DNA of 5,742 nucleotides from Planctomycetaceae bacterium (lineage in GTDB: Bacteria; Planctomycetota; Planctomycetia; Pirellulales; Thermoguttaceae): positions 1 to 5,742 of the forward strand of contig JAITBS010000214.1 of assembly GCA_031283515.1 (NCBI GenBank). Reading direction: 5' to 3'. The position numbers and the translations under genes were made by a program. The notes beneath the pieces are model-generated. The model made no database searches, was not told the DNA's origin, and saw only the letters and a list, made by a program, of their open reading frames with translations. Shown here piece by piece: positions 1-5,683 of the stretch (its first letter is position 1; each line of letters opens with the position of its first letter).

Positions 1-4
1 ATTA

Positions 5-244
5 TTTTTGATTCTTCACCCCGAAGGGGTGGAATTTTCATAACCGTAGGTCAAGCGAAGCGCGACCTACGGTAAATACCTCGCCTCAACATCGCCTGAA
101 AGGCGAAACGAAACGATCCGAATCGTACAAACAAGGATTATTAAAATTCTGTCTTTCAGACAGAGGTTTGTTATCGACACGAGTCCGCAGGTCGAGGACC
201 TGCGGTTATGAAAATCACACCCCTGTCGGGGTGAAAATCGAAAA
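5..244. repeat. Composite inverted-repeat array of seven small hairpins
   Basis: Seven short hairpins follow one another: 17-31 (6-bp stem, loop GAA), 43-73 (10-bp stem plus an inner GCG/CGC pairing), 92-106 (6-bp stem, loop GAA), 113-126 (5-bp stem, central), 148-164 (7-bp stem; loop GAA on the minus strand), 185-205 (9-bp stem) and 218-233 (6-bp stem). The order is mirror-symmetric. The left arm (CACCCC hairpin, then ATTTTCATAACC, then an AGGTC/GACCT hairpin) reappears on the minus strand as the right arm with the same spacing. The third and fifth hairpins share CTGAAAG on opposite strands but have different stems that still pair. This resembles a REP/BIME-type interspersed element. No protein-coding role is supported. 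The array may continue left of the window. Confidence 0.7.
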
Positions 245-253
245 ACAAAAATG

Positions 254-360
254 CCACTGATAGATTACGAATATTTTTAAATAGTCCGCAGATGACGCAG
301 ATTTTCGCAAATTATTTTTTGAGACTACGAACGACACGAAAACACAAAAACAAACGAAAG
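254..360 (+). repeat. Decayed or solo copy of the AGTCCGCAG repeat, with a CACGAA-rich tail
   Basis: Positions 269-320 match the left part of the element at 3226-3483: a CGAATATTTT-TAAAT lead-in, then AGTCCGCAG starting at 283 and further CGCAGATT-like units at about 10-bp steps. No facing inverted copy follows, so the right half is lost or was never there. Positions 325-359 continue as a degenerate run of about 9-base units related to GACACGAAA. The lead-in at 254-275 recurs at 5214-5235 with two differences. Confidence 0.6.
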
Positions 361-533
361 GAGTTTGAAAAAATTTTCTTCAACTTCTTTTAATTTTTCG
401 ACAGTTTTGTAAAATAGTCCTTCTGTGTATTGTTTTGTGCGAAGTTGACATTTTTCTGATATGTTTTGGAAGTTGTTAATATTTTCGCTCTTTAAGTTTT
501 TTCTTTACTCCTAATTATTACGAGGATTATTGA
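361..533. other. AT-rich non-coding leader of the SUMF1-like gene
   Basis: No open frame with coding character is visible on either strand. A perfect TTGACA lies at 445-450, but no TATAAT-like hexamer sits 16-18 bases downstream, so I do not call a promoter. A promoter for the gene at 534 most likely lies somewhere in this stretch. Confidence 0.4.
522..526 (+). promoter_or_regulatory. Shine-Dalgarno site of the SUMF1-like gene
   Basis: GAGGA ends 7 bases before the ATG at 534 and supports that start. It is the only clear ribosome binding site in the window; the other four genes have none upstream of their ATG. Confidence 0.6.
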
Positions 534-1826
534 ATGAAAAGAATATCAATTGTTGCCTTACTGACTGTTTGGCTTATCATTGGTTCCGGTAGCGAATGCC
601 GTGAATCATCCAAACCTTCACCACCGCCGTTACCCACATCTCCAGTTCCGCCAGGAACAACTTCTCAGGAAATACCTGAAACTTCGGCAATAGAAACATC
701 GTTTGTTCCTGTTCCTGTTTCAGCAATTGCCGAACCCCAAACAACTCAGGAAATCTCCGCACGAAAACGCGAAAATCTTAAAAATCCGTTTTTCAAATCG
801 TCTTTGGAATTTCTGAAAAATCCGGTTCCGCTTGAGAATGCCAATGCCCAAACAGAACCCGAAATGAAACTGTATTCTGAAAAAATTATTGGTTCAGATC
901 AGACGTTTAAAATGATTCCCGTTAAAGGCGGAAAATTTCTGATGGGTAGTCCTGAAAATGAAAAAGGACGCCGCGATGACGAGAGTCCACAGCACGAAGT
1001 CGAACTCAAACCTTTTTGGATTGCAGAACACGAAACAACCTGGAAAGAATTTGAACAGTTTGCCCTTAAAATTTTGCGTGACAGCCGAAAAGAAAAGTCC
1101 AATCTTACAGAACGGGAAAAATTAGCGGATGCTCTTGCCTCCCCAACTCCTCCGTATGATATTAGTTCCATCAGTCACGATAACGCCGGAAAAATTGGTT
1201 ATCCTGCGAGTGGGATGACAATATATGCTGCACAACTTTATTGCCGGTGGTTGACCATGATTACCGGACGTTATTATCGGTTGCCGACAGAGGCAGAATG
1301 GGAATACGCTTGCCGAGCAGGTTCAACAACCGCTTATTCTTTTGGTAATGACGAAAGTAAACTTGATGATTACGCATGGTTTTTCGATAACAGCGACGGT
1401 TCTTCCCAAAAGATCATGACCAAAAAACCGAATGCGTGGGGACTTTACGATATGCACGGTAATTTGTCCGAATGGGTTCTCGAGCAGTATGACGTAAAAA
1501 CGTACACTAACCGGAAACCCAATTCCTATGGTGTTCCGGTTAAACTTGCCAAAGGAGATGGTTTCGGTCAGGTTGCCCGCGGCGGAAACTGTGAAGACGA
1601 CGAAGTTGCTAACCTTCGTTCCGCACGGCGGCTGTATTCAGAAACAACTTGGAAACAACAAGACCCGCAATTTCCACAAAGTATCTGGTGGGTAACAGAT
1701 GCGGCTTATGTTGGTTTCCGTGTGGTCAGACCGCTCGAACCGCCGAAAACAGAGGAAGAAGCCAAACAATATGAACCATTACCTTCCGTTTGGATTGACT
1801 ACGCCGAATTAAACCAACGGGATTGA
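534..1826 (+). CDS. Exported SUMF1/formylglycine-generating-enzyme-fold protein, probably not a catalytic FGE
   Basis: This 430-residue protein starts with a basic, then hydrophobic segment (residues 1-20) that looks like an export signal. Cys22 follows, but the GSEC context is a poor lipobox. A Pro/Ser/Thr-rich linker covers about 26-125. The SUMF1 (FGE-sulfatase) domain spans about 127-399 with family hallmarks: GGKFLMGS near 132-139, RLPTEAEWEYACRAG at 249-263, GLYDMHGNLSEWV at 303-315, ARGG at 348-351 and YVGFRVV at 392-398. Genuine aerobic FGEs carry two cysteines five apart shortly after RGGS, and these oxidise a sulfatase cysteine to formylglycine. Here the segment reads RGGNCEDDEVANLRSA, with one cysteine (353) out of register and no second. 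I infer a non-FGE member, for instance a binding or scaffold protein outside the cytoplasm. The start is supported by GAGGA upstream. The gene stands alone and converges on moxR. Confidence 0.85.
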   Translation: MKRISIVALLTVWLIIGSGSECRESSKPSPPPLPTSPVPPGTTSQEIPETSAIETSFVPVPVSAIAEPQTTQEISARKRENLKNPFFKSSLEFLKNPVPLENANAQTEPEMKLYSEKIIGSDQTFKMIPVKGGKFLMGSPENEKGRRDDESPQHEVELKPFWIAEHETTWKEFEQFALKILRDSRKEKSNLTEREKLADALASPTPPYDISSISHDNAGKIGYPASGMTIYAAQLYCRWLTMITGRYYRLPTEAEWEYACRAGSTTAYSFGNDESKLDDYAWFFDNSDGSSQKIMTKKPNAWGLYDMHGNLSEWVLEQYDVKTYTNRKPNSYGVPVKLAKGDGFGQVARGGNCEDDEVANLRSARRLYSETTWKQQDPQFPQSIWWVTDAAYVGFRVVRPLEPPKTEEEAKQYEPLPSVWIDYAELNQRD

Positions 1827-1845
1827 ACGTAACAGAATCACCGGA

Positions 1846-2042
1846 TAACGGTCTATTTTTAGTCCGCAGATGACGCAGAGTTCCGCAGATTAGTTTTTTG
1901 AAATAAGAAACAAGTGAATAATGAAACAGACAAAAAAGAAAGGGAACCTATTAAAAAGACAATTTTGTTTCATTTCAATAAACTTTTAAAATAATCTGCG
2001 AAAATCGGTGTCATTTGCGGACGATGATAAAATAGACAGTTA
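1846..2042. mobile_element. MITE-like element, copy 1, between convergent genes
   Basis: The outer inverted ends are TAACGGTCTATTTT (1846-1859) and its near-complement at 2029-2042, with one mismatch in 14. The inner inverted arms are the AGTCCGCAGATGACGCAG type at 1861-1895 and its facing partner at 1988-2022. The core between them is not palindromic and contains GAACCTATTAA at 1944-1954. The same core appears reverse-complemented at 3336-3346 in the second copy. TA is the first and last dinucleotide, which fits a TA target duplication of the kind made by Tc1/mariner/IS630-type transposases. No transposase is encoded. The element starts 19 bases after the SUMF1-like stop and ends 19 bases before the moxR stop, so it fills the convergent gap and could fold into a long hairpin on either transcript. 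Confidence 0.6.
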
Positions 2043-2061
2043 CGTTATTCTTTTTGATTTA

Positions 2062-3138
2062 TTACGTTACGGCGTTTTTTTCAAATTTTTCGATGGGCGG
2101 AGTTGGTAATTCTTTAACAAGGCGTTCGATTAAATCTTCGTTGGTCATTCCTTCGGCTTGAGCCTGAAAGTTGGTACTGATTCGATGCCGTAACACTGGA
2201 ACTGCACAAGCCCGAATATCATCAATCGCCACCGAAAACCGTCCTTCCATTGCCGCAAGAGCCTTCCCGCCGTGAATCAAATATTGCCCTGCTCTTGGTC
2301 CTGCTCCCCAATCCACTAAATCCTTGATAAACTTCGGTGCCGATTCGTCACGCGGACGTGTCGCCCGAACAAGACGGGCAACATATTGAATTATGTACTG
2401 ACTTACCGCAACACTATTAACCAGCTTCTGAAGATTCACAATCACTTTACCGCTCAAAATTTTACGAATTTCCGCACGTTCATTACGAGTTGTTGTTGCT
2501 AAAATTTTCTCTTCTTCGGCAAGCGACGGATAATCAATCTTAATATTGAACATAAATCGGTCAAGTTGTGCTTCCGGCAAGGGATAAGTTCCTTCTTGTT
2601 CTATCGGGTTTTGTGTTGCGATAGTGAAAAAAGGTTCGGGCAATTGATAGGTGGTCTGACCGGCAGTTACTTCACGCTCTTGCATCGCCTGCAACAACGC
2701 GGCTTGTGTTTTCGGCGGAGTACGGTTGATTTCGTCCGCCAGTAAAATGTTCGTAAAAACCGGTCCTTCAACGAAACGAAAATTCCGGCGTCCGTTTTCA
2801 TCTTCGTCAAGAACGGTTGTGCCGGTGATATCGGAAGGCATTAAATCCGGCGTAAACTGAATCCGTTTAAACTCAATATCAAGAATTTGCGAAATCGTAC
2901 TCACCATTAACGTCTTCGCCAAACCGGGGACGCCTTCCAAAAGACAATGTCCTCGTGTGAAAATCGCTGCAAAAATTTGTTGAATCACCGGCGTTTGACC
3001 GACAATGATCTTGCCGAGTTCTTCCTGCATTAAACGGCAATGCTGCCCAAATTCCTGTAACACATCTCCAAGATTACGTGTTTTCGACGGAGTGTTGGGC
3101 GGACTCGAACTCGTGGGTATAGGTTGTTTTTCTGCCAT
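2062..3138 (-). CDS. MoxR-family AAA+ ATPase
   Basis: This 358-residue protein is full length for the MoxR family, ATP-driven chaperone-like proteins that act in the cytoplasm on VWA-domain or membrane-associated partners. A short Ser/Pro-rich N-terminus (about 1-20) precedes the AAA+ core. Visible motifs are Walker A GVPGLAKT (69-76), Walker B ILLADEIN (131-138), the MoxR signature TPPKTQAALLQAMQE (140-154), sensor 1 ATQNP (174-178), EAQLDRF with the likely arginine finger R194, and GAGPRAGQ (278-285, sensor 2 region) in the C-terminal lid. The usual downstream partners (DUF58, transglutaminase-like, VWA proteins) are absent: the gene runs into a convergent neighbour. It lies downstream of thiC on the same strand but is separated by 347 bases that hold a repeat element, so a promoter of its own is likely. 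No Shine-Dalgarno site precedes the ATG. The client is unknown. Confidence 0.93.
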   Translation of the reverse strand: MAEKQPIPTSSSPPNTPSKTRNLGDVLQEFGQHCRLMQEELGKIIVGQTPVIQQIFAAIFTRGHCLLEGVPGLAKTLMVSTISQILDIEFKRIQFTPDLMPSDITGTTVLDEDENGRRNFRFVEGPVFTNILLADEINRTPPKTQAALLQAMQEREVTAGQTTYQLPEPFFTIATQNPIEQEGTYPLPEAQLDRFMFNIKIDYPSLAEEEKILATTTRNERAEIRKILSGKVIVNLQKLVNSVAVSQYIIQYVARLVRATRPRDESAPKFIKDLVDWGAGPRAGQYLIHGGKALAAMEGRFSVAIDDIRACAVPVLRHRISTNFQAQAEGMTNEDLIERLVKELPTPPIEKFEKNAVT

Positions 3139-3198
3139 CGGGGAAATTCAAAAAAGGAAAATCAAGTTACGTATTTCATAAAAAATCCAAAAGAACAA

Positions 3199-3204
3199 TT
3201 TATA
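3199..3204 (-). promoter_or_regulatory. Possible -10 element of the moxR-type gene
   Basis: The minus strand reads TATAAA here, about 60 bases before the ATG. No good -35 hexamer lies 16-18 bases upstream; that position is taken by the palindrome at 3208-3227. This is a weak call. Confidence 0.25.
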
Positions 3205-3207
3205 ATG

Positions 3208-3227
3208 TACATAATGTACATTATGTA
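3208..3227. promoter_or_regulatory. Perfect 20-base palindrome, candidate operator upstream of the moxR-type gene
   Basis: TACATAATGTACATTATGTA is identical to its reverse complement and is centred on GTAC. The unit ATAATGTAC also occurs as two direct copies (3202-3210 and 3211-3219) followed by the inverted half-site. Three half-sites at 9-base steps would suit a dimeric repressor next to the possible -10 at 3199-3204. The palindrome's right edge overlaps the TA that begins the second MITE-like element. Function is inferred only from symmetry and position. Confidence 0.4.
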
Positions 3228-3483
3228 ACTGTCTCTTTTATTAACGGTTCGAATATTTTTTAAATAGTCCGCAGATTACGCAGATTTTCACAGATTATTT
3301 TAAAAAGTTTATCGAAATGGAATAAAATTATCTCTTTAATAGGTTCTCTTTTCGCCTGTTTTATGATTTTTTCTGTTTCGTAATTCTTAAAAAATTATCT
3401 CCAAAAATCTGCGTAATCTGCGGACTAAAAATCTACAAATATTTGTGTTCTCAACAGATTTTGTTGATGAAAATAGACTGTTA
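3226..3483. mobile_element. MITE-like element, copy 2, opposite orientation to copy 1
   Basis: The outer ends are TAACTGTCT (3226-3234) and AGACTGTTA (3475-3483), inverted with one mismatch. The inner inverted arms are AGTCCGCAGATTACGCAG starting at 3266 and CTGCGTAATCTGCGGACT ending at 3426. The reverse complement of the core aligns along its length with copy 1: GAACCTATTAA, then CATTTC-ATAAACTTTT, then AAAATAATCTG. The inner segment is 161 bases against 162 in copy 1. The extra length of copy 2 lies between outer and inner repeats: 40 bases on the left and 57 on the right, against 15 and 20. The element ends two bases from the thiC stop codon. It begins and ends with TA and encodes no transposase. 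Confidence 0.6.
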
Positions 3484-3485
3484 CT

Positions 3486-4823
3486 TTATTTTTTTTGTTG
3501 TAGTAATCTGAGTTCTTGTGTTGTTTTCATGGCGCAGAATTTAGGACCGCACATGGTGCAATAATGTTCGGTTTCATTGGTTTTGTTGTTTGGATTTGGA
3601 CAGGTGTTATTGTTTCGGGCAACACTTTTTCGGGATTCGTTATAATACTCTTTTGCCCGTTCAGGGTCAAGAGAGAGACGGAATTGTTCTTCCCAATCGA
3701 ATGCGAATCGGGCGTGGGACATGGCGTCGTCACGATCTCTGGTGTGTGGTCGTTGTCGGGCGACATCGGCGGCGTGTGCGGCGATTTTGTACGCTATCAC
3801 TCCTTGCCGAACATCTTCCATATTGGGCAAACCGAGATGTTCTTTTGGTGTTACGTAGCAAAGCATTGCTGCACCGTGAAACGCGGCAAGTGTTGCACCG
3901 ATAGCACTGGTGATGTGATCGTAACCGGGGGCAATATCGCAAACAACAGGACCGAGAACATAAAACGGTGCACCGGAACACACTTCAATTTGCCGTTTGA
4001 TATTCATTTCAATTTGGTCAAGCGGGACATGACCGGGACCTTCGATCATGACCTGACAACCGATTTCCCACGCTCGAACAGCAAGTTTTCCCATGACTTC
4101 GAGTTCACCGAATTGAGCGGCGTCGGATGCATCGTGCAAACAACCCGGACGCAAACCATCGCCGATACTCCAACAAACATCGTATTCCTTCATGATGTTA
4201 CAAAGATCATCAAAATGTTCATAAAAGGGATTTTCACGTTTATGGGCAACCATCCATTTGGCGGTGAGACTTCCGCCGCGTGAAACAATTCCTGCCAGCC
4301 GATGTTCTGTCAAGGGCAGATGTTTTTGTAACAATCCGGCGTGAATGGTCATATAATCAACACCTTGTTTTGCCTGATGTTCGACGGCGTCTAGAAAATT
4401 CTGTGGAGTCATATCGAGAATATCATTGAGTTGTTCGCAGACCTGATACAAGGGAACCGTCCCAACCGGAACACTCACTTCATCAATAATCCGTTGCCGT
4501 AACAAATCAATTTCCGAACCGGTTGATAAATCCATCACCGTATCGGCTCCGTATTGAATCGCATATTGAACTTTGGCAATTTCACACCGAGAATCGCTGG
4601 TCAATGCGGAATTACCGAGATTGGCGTTAATTTTTGTACGCAGAGCGGTTCCGATACCGATGGGTTGAAGTTTTTTGGTCAGATGAATTTTATTTGCCGG
4701 AATAACGAGTCGTCCGGCGGCAATTTCTGTTCGGATTAGTTCCGGTTCCAGAAATTCCTGTTCGGCAACGGTAATCATTTCCGGTGTGATATGTCCGGCT
4801 TTCGCTTCGAGATATTGTGTCAT
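3486..4823 (-). CDS. thiC: Phosphomethylpyrimidine synthase ThiC (short form)
   Basis: ThiC is a radical-SAM enzyme that rearranges aminoimidazole ribotide (AIR) into hydroxymethylpyrimidine phosphate, the pyrimidine half of thiamine. The protein has 445 residues, the short bacterial/archaeal form without the N-terminal domain of the roughly 630-residue E. coli enzyme. The C-terminal cluster motif CTMCGPKFC (C422, C425, C430) is the family's CX2CX4C, which binds the 4Fe-4S cluster. H265 in EGPGHVP and H329 in TPKEHLGLP match the two zinc-ligand histidines and are spaced 64 apart. MDLSTG (97-102), SRGGS (181-185) and GDGLRPG (221-227) are also typical. An Asn-rich stretch (404-417) just before the cluster is unusual. 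The ATG lies 26 bases after the stop of the small membrane protein, with no Shine-Dalgarno site and no TPP riboswitch visible. Confidence 0.97.
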   Translation of the reverse strand: MTQYLEAKAGHITPEMITVAEQEFLEPELIRTEIAAGRLVIPANKIHLTKKLQPIGIGTALRTKINANLGNSALTSDSRCEIAKVQYAIQYGADTVMDLSTGSEIDLLRQRIIDEVSVPVGTVPLYQVCEQLNDILDMTPQNFLDAVEHQAKQGVDYMTIHAGLLQKHLPLTEHRLAGIVSRGGSLTAKWMVAHKRENPFYEHFDDLCNIMKEYDVCWSIGDGLRPGCLHDASDAAQFGELEVMGKLAVRAWEIGCQVMIEGPGHVPLDQIEMNIKRQIEVCSGAPFYVLGPVVCDIAPGYDHITSAIGATLAAFHGAAMLCYVTPKEHLGLPNMEDVRQGVIAYKIAAHAADVARQRPHTRDRDDAMSHARFAFDWEEQFRLSLDPERAKEYYNESRKSVARNNNTCPNPNNKTNETEHYCTMCGPKFCAMKTTQELRLLQQKK

Positions 4824-4848
4824 TTATCGTTTTTTTTAATAAGGTAAT

Positions 4849-4854
4849 ATTATA
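4849..4854 (-). promoter_or_regulatory. Possible -10 hexamer of thiC
   Basis: The minus strand reads a perfect TATAAT that overlaps the stop codon of the upstream gene, 25 bases before the thiC ATG. A start site there would give a very short leader. No -35 hexamer sits at proper spacing, and such a match is easy to obtain by chance in AT-rich DNA. Confidence 0.25.
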
Positions 4855-5164
4855 ACGTTAGAAATGTCATAATTGATAAACAGACAGGAACTACATACTC
4901 TTCTAATTTTTTATTAATTTTCTCACTGTACCATTTTTTTCCGATACGTAAAATTATATCGGCAATAACACATATCACTATTACGGCAACACACCAACTT
5001 TTCCACGAAGAAATAATAGGCACCGAAATACCGCAACAATTGAGAACGAAACGCCCAAATAATGCAACGAGAATAAAAAGACACGGAGTAAGAATATCTC
5101 TTTTTGTTTTCGGTTCCGGTTCGTCGTCAACAGCAACTTTATTGAGTTTCGGTAATTCTTTCAT
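4850..5164 (-). CDS. Small membrane protein of unknown function
   Basis: I do not recognise this 104-residue protein. The N-terminal 22 residues are charged and hydrophilic (Lys, Asp, Glu, Pro). They precede a hydrophobic segment at about 24-45, a second at about 55-74, a basic linker (RIGKKWYSEKINKKLEE, 73-89) and a third hydrophobic stretch at 90-104 that reaches the C-terminus. This predicts two or three membrane spans. Cysteines are frequent in and near the spans (28, 43, 44, 58, 65, 95), but no CXXC pair is present. The gene ends 26 bases before thiC on the same strand, so co-transcription is possible. That position alone does not make it a thiamine-pathway transporter: it is too small and has no known transporter motif. 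No Shine-Dalgarno site precedes the ATG. The hydrophobic pattern makes a chance reading frame unlikely. Confidence 0.65.
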   Translation of the reverse strand: MKELPKLNKVAVDDEPEPKTKRDILTPCLFILVALFGRFVLNCCGISVPIISSWKSWCVAVIVICVIADIILRIGKKWYSEKINKKLEEYVVPVCLSIMTFLTL

Positions 5165-5326
5165 GGTGTTTATTACGAAAAATACTTCTGATAGTAATAT
5201 TTATGGTAATATTCCACTGATATATTACAAATATTCTACTGAATGATGATGAAAGTAATTTTTATAAAGACACACAGGATACAAATGTTATGAATCCCTG
5301 AAATCTATTGTGGGTCATTTATTGTT
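5165..5326. other. AT-rich spacer between panD and the membrane-protein gene
   Basis: No gene, strong terminator hairpin or TPP riboswitch is visible in these 162 bases. Positions 5214-5235 repeat the sequence at 254-275 with two differences, so a fragment of the dispersed-repeat flank is present. TAATATT-type words recur around 5195-5213. Confidence 0.4.
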
Positions 5327-5683
5327 TTAATGTTCTATATCGATACGATTAAATTTATTGACATGAATGATTGTTGGTTTGTGTTGGGGGAGTTCTTTTT
5401 CGTCGAGGTGGGCGTAGGTCAAAATCACCACCAAATCACCAACCATTCCGGCACGTGCAGCGGGACCATTGAGCGACATTGTTCCGGAACCGCGTTCCCC
5501 TTCGATGGCGTAGGTGATAATTCGGGAGCCGTTATTGAGATTCAAAACGTGAACTTGCTCATTGGGCAAGATATCGGCTGCTTCCAAAAGAATCGGATCG
5601 ATTGTAATACTTCCTTCGTAATCCAAATCCGTACCAGTCAATGTTGCTCGGTGAATTTTCGATTTGAGCATGATTTGTTGCAT
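5327..5683 (-). CDS. panD: Aspartate 1-decarboxylase PanD (pyruvoyl enzyme precursor)
   Basis: PanD converts L-aspartate to beta-alanine for pantothenate and coenzyme A. It is a cytoplasmic tetramer that self-cleaves between Gly24 and Ser25 so that Ser25 becomes the pyruvoyl group. I chose the ATG at 5683 (118 residues, against 126 in E. coli) because it places YEGSIT so that the cleavage falls exactly at G24/S25. It also places K9, R54, T57, Y58 and N72 at the numbers known from E. coli. A TTG two codons upstream would be an alternative start but shifts this register, and the frame stays open to the window edge. The GPAAR motif (73-77) is present. No Shine-Dalgarno site precedes the ATG. The partners panB and panC are not in the window; an upstream gene may lie beyond 5742. 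Confidence 0.97.
   Translation of the reverse strand: MQQIMLKSKIHRATLTGTDLDYEGSITIDPILLEAADILPNEQVHVLNLNNGSRIITYAIEGERGSGTMSLNGPAARAGMVGDLVVILTYAHLDEKELPQHKPTIIHVNKFNRIDIEH

Noticed and set aside
5..320. CRISPR array
   Set aside because: The repeats are inverted hairpins of different sequence, not identical direct repeats with unique spacers.
445..450. Perfect TTGACA as a -35 box
   Set aside because: No TATAAT-like hexamer lies at 16-18 bases; the nearest (TAATAT at 478) is about 27 bases away.
534..600. Lipoprotein signal at Cys22
   Set aside because: Glu at -1 and the lack of a Leu-Ala/Ser-Gly/Ala-Cys pattern make it a poor lipobox; export is plausible, lipidation is not supported.
577..1171. 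Minus-strand open frames (577-762 and 899-1171) within the SUMF1-like gene
   Set aside because: They overlap a well-supported domain protein, and their translations have no recognisable features.
1840..1860. ACCG/CGGT hairpin followed by T-rich bases as a terminator after the SUMF1-like gene
   Set aside because: The stem is only 4 bp with a 5-base loop, too weak to call; it also overlaps the end of the repeat element.
3516..4283. Long open frame on the plus strand opposite thiC, and shorter ones at 3527-3981 and 4554-4739
   Set aside because: thiC is unmistakable on the minus strand. The opposing frames have Cys/His/Phe-rich or Arg-rich translations typical of shadows.
5281..5310. GGAT...ATCC hairpin as a panD terminator
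   Set aside because: Only 4 paired bases at the base with several mismatches and no T-run.
5262..5318. 18-codon frame on the minus strand just after panD
   Set aside because: It has no ribosome binding site and no recognisable features, and frames of this length arise by chance.
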